DNA from: Syntrophales bacterium | GTDB taxonomy: Bacteria; Desulfobacterota; Syntrophia; Syntrophales; UBA2210 | DNA: 13,176 nt | Reading direction: 5' to 3' | Assembly (NCBI GenBank): GCA_030655735.1 | Contig: JAUSPK010000167.1 | Coordinates: forward strand, 1-13,176 | In this document: piece after piece, positions 7,559-13,176 of the stretch | Numbering within the stretch: the first letter of the stretch is position 1 | Layout: each line of letters opens with the position of its first letter | Notes under the pieces: generated by a model | What the model was told of the DNA's origin: nothing | Databases searched by the model: none | What the model saw: the letters and a program-made list of their open reading frames with translations, nothing else | Position numbers and translations under genes: made by a program

Positions 7559-7733
7559 AAGGGCTCAAGGAGCCAAGGGTTCAAGGGGTCGAGTGAAAGG
7601 TTTATTGGGTAATACTAAAAAAAGATATAGCAGAAAGTCCCGATAAGTCGGGATCAAAGACACCGATAAAGTCTTTAGAGAACAAACCCCTGAATCCTTT
7701 GCCCCTTTCCCGACGAGTCGGGATTGAACCCTT
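7559..7733. repeat. Intergenic repeat cluster between leuD and leuB
   Basis: The 242-base gap between the convergent leuD and leuB genes has no plausible gene but several repeats. A 12-base unit, AAGGGCTCAAGG, at 7559-7570 recurs with one change at 7575-7586. AAGGGTTCAA at 7575-7584 is the perfect reverse complement of TTGAACCCTT at 7724-7733, so the gap can fold into a long imperfect stem. Two small palindromes sit inside: TCCCGATAAGTCGGGA (7638-7653) and TCCCGACGAGTCGGGA (7708-7723). The second recurs exactly at 12262-12277. Neither has a T-tract convincing enough to call an intrinsic terminator, though the structured region may still end transcription from both sides. It probably belongs to dispersed repeat families. 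Confidence 0.6.
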
Positions 7734-7758
7734 TTCTTCAATCAGGAAATAAGTGGTG

Positions 7759-8841
7759 CTAGGAAGTGGCTATCCGGTTTGCGATCTCGCTCCCCATCTC
7801 GGCCGTTCCGATGACCGTTCCGGTGGCGGTGGTAATGTCGGGGGTATGGCTCCCTGAATTCAGGACAGTTGCGACGGCCCGTTCAATAGCCGCGGCTGCC
7901 TCCTCGTGGTGAAGCGTATAACGCAGGAGCATCGCAGCCGACAGTATCTGTGCGATCGGATTTGCAATTCCTTTTCCCGCGATATCGGGGGCCGATCCCC
8001 CCGCCGGCTCGTACAGGCCGAATCCTGTCTCGTTCAGGCTGGCAGATGCCAGGAGCCCCATGGAACCGGTCAGCATGGCGCATTCATCGGAGATGATATC
8101 GCCGAACATGTTGCCGCACAGGAGGACGTCGAACTGGTGGGGATCTTTGACGAGCTGCATGGTAGCGTTGTCGATGTACATATGATTCAGCCCGACGTCG
8201 GGGTATTCCTTCCCGACCTTGCTTACCACCTCTCTCCAGAGGACCATGGAGGTCAAGACGTTGGCCTTGTCGATCGAGGTTACTCTCTTCTTTCTCAGGC
8301 GGGCCGCGTCGAAGGCCATACGGGCGATCCGTTCGATCTCGCCCCGCGTGTATACCATTGTGTCGAAGGCCGCCTCTTCCAAGCCGCTTCCCTTCCTTCC
8401 CTTTGGGGTGCCGAAGTAGATACCCCCGGTAAGCTCGCGCACGCACAGGATATCAAAACCGTCTCTCACAATATCAGGGCGCAGCGGACTGGCGGCCGCG
8501 AGGGTGGGGAACACCTTGGCCGGTCTGAGGTTGCAGAACAGGCCGAAATGTTTTCTTAAGGGGAGGAGCGCCGCCCGTTCGGGCTGTCTATCGGGGGGGA
8601 GTGTCTCCCACTTTGGCCCCCCCACGGAGCCGAAGAGAATTGCGTCGCTGGCCTCGCACAACTTCAACGTGGAAGGGGGAAGGGCCTCGCCGTGTCTGTC
8701 GATTGCGCATCCTCCTACATCGGCGAAGTCATAGCTCAGGTCGAGTGAGAGTTTTTTCTGTACGGCCTCCAATACCTTGATGGCCTCTCCCATGATTTCC
8801 GGGCCTATCCCGTCCCCCGGAAGTATCGCGATCTTTTTCAC
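7759..8841 (-). CDS. leuB: 3-isopropylmalate dehydrogenase LeuB
   Basis: LeuB is the NAD-dependent oxidative decarboxylase of 3-isopropylmalate (leucine route). In CimA organisms it also acts on 3-methylmalate, giving 2-oxobutyrate for isoleucine. The 360-residue protein is of standard length and carries the family blocks in order: ILPGDGIGPEI at the N-terminus, LRKHFGLFCNLRPAK, RELTGGIYFG, CGNMFGDIISDE and GSAPDIAGKGIANP (cofactor side). It starts with GTG at 8841, with an AGGA-type ribosome binding site about ten bases upstream. Oddity: unlike cimA, leuA, leuC and leuD it lies on the minus strand, so its expression is separated from the attenuated operon although the pathway needs all five. 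It diverges from serS. Confidence 0.96.
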   Translation of the reverse strand: MKKIAILPGDGIGPEIMGEAIKVLEAVQKKLSLDLSYDFADVGGCAIDRHGEALPPSTLKLCEASDAILFGSVGGPKWETLPPDRQPERAALLPLRKHFGLFCNLRPAKVFPTLAAASPLRPDIVRDGFDILCVRELTGGIYFGTPKGRKGSGLEEAAFDTMVYTRGEIERIARMAFDAARLRKKRVTSIDKANVLTSMVLWREVVSKVGKEYPDVGLNHMYIDNATMQLVKDPHQFDVLLCGNMFGDIISDECAMLTGSMGLLASASLNETGFGLYEPAGGSAPDIAGKGIANPIAQILSAAMLLRYTLHHEEAAAAIERAVATVLNSGSHTPDITTATGTVIGTAEMGSEIANRIATS

Positions 8842-8959
8842 AGTCCGTCGGTTCCTTTCTCTGTATGAATCATAATTTCCCCAGGCGCCGACGCCGGAGG
8901 GAAGACACGTACCTTACTCACAATAGGCGAATTATTGCAACAGCTTTTGCGTGGCAGGC

Positions 8960-8988
8960 AGTATTTTGTATTGACTTACAAGGGTCAA
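8960..8988 (-). promoter_or_regulatory. Candidate leuB promoter in the leuB/serS divergent region
   Basis: On the minus strand TTGACC (8988-8983) and AATACT (8965-8960) are 17 bases apart, 5/6 and 4/6 matches to sigma-70 boxes, about 120 bases upstream of leuB. The -35 box is half of a symmetric element TTGAC-N8-GTCAA (8971-8988). Its other half, TTGACT at 8971-8976 on the + strand, may be a serS -35 box, although I see no good -10 for it. The symmetry could also be a regulator site. Pattern-based only. Confidence 0.4.
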
Positions 8989-9044
8989 AATGTTAGTGGT
9001 GTCCCCTTTTGATAGGTGATAGGGAGCTGCAAGGAAGTGAAGAT

Positions 9045-10325
9045 ATGCTCGATATAAAGTTCATACGAGAAAACATCGATTTTGTCAGGACAAAGCTTGA
9101 GGAACGGGGAGACGCCGTCGATCTGGACCAGTTCGTTTTGATGGATCGAAAGAGGAGGGATATCCTTCAGGAGGTAGAGACCCTCAGGAGCGAGAGAAAC
9201 AGCGTTTCAAAAGAGATCGGCGCTCGGAAAAAGAGCGGTCAGGACGCGTCCGATATTATCTCGAAGATGGGAAGTGTATCCTCCCGGATAAAAGAGCTGG
9301 ACGAGTCGCTCAAGGAGATCGAGGCGCTACTTGGCGGTCTGGCCATGACCATCCCCAACATACCGCATGAGTCGGTTGTCCGCGGAACGGGTGACGAGGA
9401 TAATCCCCAGGTACGACTGTGGGGTAAAAAACCGCAGTTTGATTTTGAACCGAAACCCCACTGGGATATCGGTGAGGACCTTAATATACTGGATTTTGCC
9501 CGCGGGGCCAAGATAACCGGTGCACGCTTCACCCTGTACCGGGGAGCGGGAGCCCTGCTGGAGAGGGCGCTGGTCAACTTTATGCTCGATCTCCACACGA
9601 CCCAGCACGGCTACACCGAGGTTTTTACCCCCTTCATGGTGAACAGCGAGAGCATGACGGCAACTGGACAGCTCCCCAAATTCGAGGAGGACCTTTTTAA
9701 GGTAACGGGGACGGACTACTACCTCATTCCCACGGCGGAGGTTCCTGTCACCAATATCCACAGGGATGAGATACTGGATGAAAAGGACCTGCCGGTTTCC
9801 TACGTTGCCTATTCCGCGTGCTTCCGCGCGGAGGCCGGTTCGTACGGAAAGGACACGCGGGGGCTGATACGGCAGCACCAGTTCAACAAGGTGGAGATGG
9901 TGAAGTTCACCCGACCGGAGGAATCGTATGATGAACTGGAAAAACTGACCTCCAACGCCGAAGAGGTTTTGATAAAGCTCGGCATCCATTTTCGGACCGT
10001 CTCCCTCTGTACGGGCGATCTGGGGTTTTCCTCCGCTAAGACGTACGATCTGGAGGCGTGGATGCCCGGACAGGACGCGTACCGGGAGATATCCTCATGC
10101 AGTAATTTTGAGGCGTTCCAGGCCCGCAGGGCAGGGATCAGGTTCCGTCGCGGGGAGAATTCGAAGGTTGAATATGTCCACACGCTCAATGGCTCGGGCC
10201 TTGCCGTGGGGCGGACCGTGGTCGCGGTCTTGGAGAACTACCAGCAGAAAGACGGAAGCGTCATTGTCCCTGACGCGCTTAGACCATATATGAATGGGGT
10301 TGACAGAATAGTAAGTAATAAGTAG
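9045..10325 (+). CDS. serS: Seryl-tRNA synthetase SerRS
   Basis: This class II synthetase charges tRNA-Ser (and tRNA-Sec where present) with serine. The 426-residue protein is of normal bacterial length. Residues of roughly 30-105 are charged and heptad-like, corresponding to the long N-terminal coiled-coil arm that grips the tRNA-Ser long variable arm. Motif 2 is visible around CFRAEAGSYGKDTRGL (from C259). Motif 3 is SGLAVGRTVVAVLENYQ (from S384, with R390). GTDYYLIPTAEVPVTN matches the serine-pocket region. I chose ATG 9045, beginning MLDIKFIREN as in other SerRS, with AAGGA at 9031-9035. An upstream TTG at 9009 would add 12 unconserved residues. Two serine tRNA genes start 24 bases after the stop codon, with no visible terminator between. 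Confidence 0.96.
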   Translation: MLDIKFIRENIDFVRTKLEERGDAVDLDQFVLMDRKRRDILQEVETLRSERNSVSKEIGARKKSGQDASDIISKMGSVSSRIKELDESLKEIEALLGGLAMTIPNIPHESVVRGTGDEDNPQVRLWGKKPQFDFEPKPHWDIGEDLNILDFARGAKITGARFTLYRGAGALLERALVNFMLDLHTTQHGYTEVFTPFMVNSESMTATGQLPKFEEDLFKVTGTDYYLIPTAEVPVTNIHRDEILDEKDLPVSYVAYSACFRAEAGSYGKDTRGLIRQHQFNKVEMVKFTRPEESYDELEKLTSNAEEVLIKLGIHFRTVSLCTGDLGFSSAKTYDLEAWMPGQDAYREISSCSNFEAFQARRAGIRFRRGENSKVEYVHTLNGSGLAVGRTVVAVLENYQQKDGSVIVPDALRPYMNGVDRIVSNK

Positions 10326-10349
10326 AGTACCCCGTTATTGTGCGGAACC

Positions 10350-10435
10350 GGAGGGATGGCCGAGTGGTCGAAGGCGGCGGTCTTGAAAACCGTTAACCGA
10401 AAGGTTCGCGGGTTCGAATCCTGCTCCCTCCGCCA
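10350..10435 (+). tRNA. tRNA-Ser (anticodon TGA)
   Basis: Acceptor stem GGAGGGA pairs with TCCCTCC (10425-10431), followed by G and an encoded CCA. The anticodon loop CTTGAAA gives TGA at 10384-10386. A variable arm with CCGAAAGG marks a class II tRNA, and the T arm contains GGTTCGAATCC. It lies 24 bases after serS and may be cotranscribed with it. Confidence 0.97.
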
Positions 10436-10515
10436 TATAAAACTGCAGGCGATAAGCACGGCTGCGGTTTGGTTTTTAAGTAAGAATCGGATAGCAAAAG
10501 ATCGATCACGGAAGC

Positions 10516-10609
<94 letters not shown>

Positions 10610-10621
10610 GAATTATCGTAT

Positions 10622-10698
10622 GCGCCCATGGCTCAGCTGGATAGAGCGTCGGACTACGAATCCGAAGGTCGAAGGTTCGAATCCTTCTGGGCGTACCA
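10622..10698 (+). tRNA. tRNA-Arg (anticodon ACG)
   Basis: Acceptor stem GCGCCCA pairs with TGGGCGT (one G-U at the end), then A and an encoded CCA. The anticodon loop CTACGAA has ACG at 10656-10658, which is normally deaminated to ICG by TadA to read CGU/CGC/CGA. A short variable loop fits a class I tRNA. It is the last gene of the Ser-Ser-Arg cluster. Confidence 0.97.
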
Positions 10699-10701
10699 TA
10701 C

Positions 10702-10743
10702 AATTCAAGGGGTTAAACCGGATTAACCCCTTGAATTTTTGTT
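10702..10743 (+). terminator. Intrinsic terminator after the tRNA cluster
   Basis: Perfect 15-bp inverted repeat: AATTCAAGGGGTTAA at 10702-10716 and its complement at 10723-10737, with a 6-base loop. A T-rich tract (TTTTTGTT) follows to 10743. It starts four bases after the tRNA-Arg CCA and closes the serS-tRNA transcript. Confidence 0.9.
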
Positions 10744-10767
10744 CGGGGGACGTATTCCGGTTATTAT
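10739..10767 (+). promoter_or_regulatory. Candidate promoter of the lysine-rich small gene
   Basis: TATTAT (10762-10767, 5/6 match to -10) lies 17 bases after a weak TTGTTC (10739-10744), about 43 bases before the 10811 start codon. As the preceding transcript ends at the terminator just upstream, the next gene needs its own promoter, which supports this assignment. Confidence 0.4.
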
Positions 10768-10810
10768 GTTCCGTTAATGCCAGGTACGGATTACAACAGG
10801 GAGGAAATGT

Positions 10811-11185
10811 ATGGCTTCTAAAGATAAGATTGCAAGGGATGGCCAGAAGGCTTACTGGGAGGGCGCATTGAGCAGCCGTCTGGAAGTTTTAAATAAGAGT
10901 GGCCTCGTCGACCGTGGGGAGATAGCTAAGGATCCAACCGTCAAGAAGATCCGGGCCGAGATGCGGAAGATTGGAAAAAGGCTTGCCGTCATAGGCAAGA
11001 AGCAAGACAAGGTTGAAGAGATGGCGAGGGCCAAGGCCGAGAAGATGGCCATTCCCAAGGAAGAGAAGGGCAAGAAAACAAAGGCTGAGGAAGAGGCCGC
11101 TGAGGTGAGCAAACGTCAGCAGAAACTTGAAAAGAAGATGGAGAAGAAGAAGGAAAAGAAGCAGGCGAAGGAAGAGCAGGGTTGA
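10811..11185 (+). CDS. Small lysine-rich, coiled-coil-like protein of unknown function
   Basis: I do not recognise this 124-residue protein. It is real in appearance: AGGGAGGA (10798-10805) precedes the ATG, a candidate promoter and terminator flank it, and it stands alone between them. Residues 1-60 are mixed and probably folded (starting MASKDKIARDGQKAYWEGAL, with a DPTVKKIRAEMRKIGKRL helix-like stretch). Residues from about 70 to the end are almost entirely Lys, Glu, Ala and Gln, in long charged runs expected to form an extended single helix or coiled coil. Lysine makes up 29 of 124 residues. There is no signal peptide, membrane segment or cysteine. A basic cytoplasmic protein with nucleic-acid or ribosome contact is possible but is only a guess from composition. 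Beyond the tRNA cluster and the PEP-CTERM gene the context offers no functional hint. Confidence 0.7.
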   Translation: MASKDKIARDGQKAYWEGALSSRLEVLNKSGLVDRGEIAKDPTVKKIRAEMRKIGKRLAVIGKKQDKVEEMARAKAEKMAIPKEEKGKKTKAEEEAAEVSKRQQKLEKKMEKKKEKKQAKEEQG

Positions 11186-11267
11186 GATCGCTGCTTTGTG
11201 TTTTGAAAAATGACATCAAAGGAATCCCGGTCGGCAGGAAAGAGTGCCGGAAACGATACGTGGCGCA

Positions 11268-11305
11268 ATAAAAAACGCCCACCGATTGAAAATCGGTGGG
11301 CGTTT
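11268..11305. terminator. Bidirectional hairpin terminator between convergent genes
   Basis: Perfect 15-bp stem: AAACGCCCACCGATT at 11273-11287 and its complement at 11291-11305, with a 3-base loop. On the minus strand the hairpin is followed by a T-run (the A-run at 11268-11273 on +), so it is strong for the PEP-CTERM gene. On the + strand only three T residues at the end of the stem follow, so it is weaker for the lysine-rich gene. Confidence 0.85.
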
Positions 11306-11323
11306 AAATCTAACACAGTTTGT

Positions 11324-11911
11324 CTAGGCTTTCTGTTTTTTCTTCCTCACAAATCCCAGACCCGCCAGACCGCACCCGAGGAGCAGCATGGTGGTCGGCT
11401 CGGGGACCGGCGCCCCTCCTGACGTCGCATTGAATGTTACGTTATTGCTCGTAAACCAGCAATCGGGATCGAATCCGAATCCGACTCTCTCATCCTCACC
11501 GCCGACATAACCATTCAGTGCGAGAAGTTGGCTTTCGTTGAATGTCCAAATGAAATTCCCTGGGGTCCCGGGGTTGGCATCGTGATACTCAAACAAAGAA
11601 GTACCCCAGCCGGCGAAATGATCACCCCCATCGCTGCCCCCTGTTGAATTTACACCAGACCAAGCATAATCGAGGAGGTCACCGTATAAGGTATCGTAGG
11701 TGTAAGGAGCATCGATTCCCCAAAAGGTTAATGAGGCGCCCTGGATGGTTTCGCCCTCCGGGATGGTCATATTTATACCCCACGTGTACCAATAAGAACC
11801 GTCTAAATTATTCAACCGAGTAGTCCCATAGGTATACTCCGTGGCTCCGGCTATCCCGGATATACTTAAGGCCAACAGTACCGAACATAAAAGCAATAAT
11901 AGTTTTTTCAT
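11324..11911 (-). CDS. PEP-CTERM sorting-signal secreted protein
   Basis: This 195-residue protein is exported and then processed by an exosortase. It has a Sec signal peptide (MKKLLLLL..., probable cleavage after about residue 23, at AGA|TEY). At the C-terminus is a complete PEP-CTERM signal: VPEPTTMLLLGCGLAGLGFVRKKKQKA split as Val-Pro-Glu-Pro (169-172), a Gly/Leu transmembrane segment, and a basic tail. The body between is rich in aromatic, Gly, Asp and Asn residues and has only one cysteine, typical of the low-complexity surface or exopolysaccharide-associated proteins of this class. The body itself I cannot assign. A ribosome binding site (AGGGGGAA) precedes the ATG on the minus strand. 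The hairpin at 11268-11305 ends it. The ExeA/XrtA-type ATPase at the window end suggests an exosortase locus close by. Confidence 0.93.
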   Translation of the reverse strand: MKKLLLLLCSVLLALSISGIAGATEYTYGTTRLNNLDGSYWYTWGINMTIPEGETIQGASLTFWGIDAPYTYDTLYGDLLDYAWSGVNSTGGSDGGDHFAGWGTSLFEYHDANPGTPGNFIWTFNESQLLALNGYVGGEDERVGFGFDPDCWFTSNNVTFNATSGGAPVPEPTTMLLLGCGLAGLGFVRKKKQKA

Positions 11912-12018
11912 TTTCGATTCCCCCTGTCTCCTTATTTTTCGTCTCTTTCGACGTCCTTACCGTTTTTGATTTGTATCTGTATCTTGGCTACCGTTGTCTC
12001 AGATTCAAAACCCATTGT

Positions 12019-12040
12019 AAATACTACTAAAGTAGTATTT
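12019..12040. promoter_or_regulatory. Perfect palindrome upstream of the PEP-CTERM gene (candidate operator)
   Basis: AAATACTACT at 12019-12028 and AGTAGTATTT at 12031-12040 form perfect 10-base arms around two bases. It lies about 108 bases upstream of the PEP-CTERM start codon. There is no T-tract, so it is more likely a dimeric regulator site than a terminator. A smaller inverted repeat (AGTGT...ACACT, 12044-12058) sits beside it. I saw no convincing sigma-54 -24/-12 pair downstream, although PEP-CTERM genes in some bacteria are controlled by a PrsK/PrsR-RpoN system. Confidence 0.45.
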
Positions 12041-12227
12041 TTCAGTGTTTTCGACACTTTAGGCGTAGATTTAACGCTCGGATGCCAACGGAAGGAGGAA
12101 GATCGTTAGAAGAACGGTTCTTTCGATGGGGGGAATCTCTGGTAGGATGGATGTTTATATATGGGGAGGGTAAAAAGGGGGGGCTTACTTCTTGTGGAAT
12201 AACGAAATATTCCGGAAGGTTAAAAAA

Positions 12228-12374
12228 TGATGGAGTCGTAAAAAGTCTCCTTAACTTGTCATCCCGACGAGTCGGGACGAGAAATCTTTAAAACGTAACA
12301 TGCTTAAAAGATAAGATTTCTCCCCATGGTCGAAATGACATATTCATCGAATTTGGCTTTTTACGAGATCATCA
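12228..12374. repeat. Nested palindromic repeat, MITE-like (about 147 bp)
   Basis: Three layers of inverted repeats share one centre near 12300. The outer arms are 12228-12247 and 12355-12374 (TGATGGAGTCGTAAAAAGTC against the complement of GGCTTTTTACGAGATCATCA, about 16 of 20 matching). The middle arms begin TGTCAT (12257-12262) and end ATGACA (12335-12340). The inner arms are GAGAAATCTT (12279-12288) and AAGATTTCTC (12313-12322), a perfect match. The small palindrome TCCCGACGAGTCGGGA (12262-12277) is embedded in the left side. No transposase is present. The layered symmetry suggests a non-autonomous miniature element, perhaps one repeat inserted within another. A 69-codon open frame running through it is not credible. 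Confidence 0.65.
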
Positions 12375-12387
12375 AAGATGGTCCTTG

Positions 12388-12476
12388 GATAGCACATGTC
12401 GGGTAAAGGGTTTCTATTTGCGTGCTATCAATGTGCTGGGGGGTGAGTCTGATCGGCAGGAACCAAGCAGGCTCAC
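12388..12476. repeat. Two small inverted repeats in a gene-free stretch
   Basis: GATAGCAC (12388-12395) pairs with GTGCTATC (12422-12429). GTGAGTCTG (12443-12451) pairs with CAGGCTCAC (12468-12476) with one G-U. Neither is followed by a T-tract. They lie just downstream of the ATPase gene (minus strand) and could stabilise its transcript end, or be remnants of mobile repeats. The rest of 12375-12573 shows nothing I can name. Confidence 0.35.
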
Positions 12477-12573
12477 GTGAGAAATGACGGGGGATTGAAT
12501 TAGTGAAGAAGGAATTTAATGTACTCCGGCAGGAGGGTTGGCGGATTTTCGGTCTCTTTAAAATTTCTGTACG

Positions 12574-13176
12574 TTAGTGTCTGACTTCACTCCGGTGTTC
12601 CCTGGCGGAGTTTTGGGTGTTTATCTCCCGATTGATGCGGGATATCGTGTTCTCGAGGGCATGTATCTTTTCTTCGATATCCCGGCGAATATCGTTGTCT
12701 GTGTTCCCGTCACCTATCCCTGTCTTGACAGGAACAGGGGGTGCGGTTCCATGGCGCATGCCTCCGATCGGAACCCCGTCCAGGTATCTGTCTTTCACCA
12801 CTTCCTTAATGACCCTTTCCCCGATTGTTTTCAGTTCATCGGCATAGCCATAGAGAAGGGCGGCGTCAGATATGATATTGGCACGCCTCGGGATCCCTTT
12901 TGAATACAGATAGATGGATTCGATTGCATCATTATCGAAGATGTCGAGGTTTTCCAGCCCCCCCGCATACTGCAGGCGATGATGGATATACTGGCCCACC
13001 TCATCTTTGTCCAGACCGCTGAGATGACAGTGGACAGTTACCCTCTGAACAAATTCTCTTACCTTGTTTTGCTGAAGTCTCTGTTTCAGCTCGGGCTGAC
13101 CCACCAGTATTACTTGAAACAGGTAATGTTTCCCAGTTTCCAGGTTTGCAAGCATCCGTATCTTTTCTATGCTTGT
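12574..13176 (-). CDS. ExeA-family AAA ATPase, probably XrtA (PEP-CTERM/exosortase)-associated; 5' end outside window
   Basis: Only the C-terminal 200 residues are visible; the frame runs open off the window edge (codons before the first visible Met read TSIEKIR), so it is truncated by the window and not broken. The segment IRMLANLETGKHYLFQVILVGQPELKQRL is typical of ExeA/GspA-type AAA ATPases around the sensor-1 strand. KGIPRRANIISDAALLYGYA matches the sensor-2 (GIPR) helix region. Walker A and B must lie outside. After the ATPase core come a proline-rich linker and a C-terminal helix (about DIRRDIEEKIHALENTISRINREI) likely to be a coiled coil. ExeA family members include a secretion ATPase found in exosortase/exopolysaccharide loci, and the nearby PEP-CTERM protein makes that role the best guess. 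A type II secretion ExeA is the alternative. Confidence 0.85.
   Translation of the reverse strand, partial: TSIEKIRMLANLETGKHYLFQVILVGQPELKQRLQQNKVREFVQRVTVHCHLSGLDKDEVGQYIHHRLQYAGGLENLDIFDNDAIESIYLYSKGIPRRANIISDAALLYGYADELKTIGERVIKEVVKDRYLDGVPIGGMRHGTAPPVPVKTGIGDGNTDNDIRRDIEEKIHALENTISRINREINTQNSAREHRSEVRH

Noticed and set aside
7638..7723. The two TCCCGA-N4-TCGGGA palindromes as a CRISPR array or terminators
   Set aside because: There are only two copies here, the intervening sequence and spacing do not form regular repeat-spacer units, and no T-run follows.
12082..12291. A 69-codon + strand frame upstream of the ATPase gene
   Set aside because: Its 3' half runs into the left arm of the palindromic repeat, its composition is unconvincing, and it has no recognisable domain.
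12443..12476. The hairpin GTGAGTCTG/CAGGCTCAC as a terminator for the ATPase gene
   Set aside because: No T-tract follows on either strand and the loop is 16 bases; kept only as an inverted repeat.

Overview
This window looks like chromosomal DNA of an anaerobic, moderately GC-rich Gram-negative bacterium, most likely of the former Deltaproteobacteria (Desulfobacterota and relatives). The clues are an [FeFe]-hydrogenase maturase (HydF), a citramalate-route isoleucine pathway, a PEP-CTERM (exosortase-sorted) protein beside an ExeA/XrtA-type ATPase, and palindromic dispersed repeats of a kind I associate with these genomes. The phylum is an inference from gene content; no rRNA or other marker is present.

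Layout. 99-1367 (+) is hydF, facing truA (2230-1382, -). From about 2321 a branched-chain amino acid block runs on the + strand: promoter, a 24-codon leader peptide, a transcription attenuator, then cimA, leuA, leuC and leuD (2545-7516). A repeat-rich gap of about 240 bp follows, then leuB on the opposite strand (8841-7759). leuB diverges from serS (9045-10325, +), which is followed closely by three tRNA genes, Ser(TGA), Ser(GCT) and Arg(ACG), and a strong hairpin terminator. Next come a small lysine-rich protein of unknown function (10811-11185, +), a bidirectional hairpin, and a PEP-CTERM secreted protein (11911-11324, -). About 660 bp without a convincing gene holds a perfect palindrome upstream of the PEP-CTERM gene, a roughly 147-bp nested palindromic (MITE-like) repeat and smaller inverted repeats. 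The window ends inside an ExeA-family AAA ATPase (-).

How the genes work together. CimA condenses pyruvate and acetyl-CoA to citramalate. LeuCD and LeuB can carry citramalate to 2-oxobutyrate (isoleucine precursor), and the same three proteins with LeuA make the leucine precursor from 2-oxoisovalerate. The cluster therefore feeds both isoleucine and leucine synthesis.

The most striking observation is just upstream of cimA. A short reading frame with its own ribosome binding site has 12 of 24 codons for Ile, Leu or Val, including a Val-Ile-Ile-Ile run. It is followed by a perfect 15-bp terminator hairpin ending just before the cimA ribosome binding site. Alternative pairings can be drawn by hand: region 1 (2401-2408) with region 2 (2450-2457), region 2 (2448-2458) with region 3 (2491-2500), and region 3 with region 4 (2486-2500 with 2506-2520). 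This is the classical layout of a ribosome-stalling attenuator sensing charged tRNA-Ile (and probably tRNA-Leu/Val). Here it would control a citramalate-synthase-led operon.
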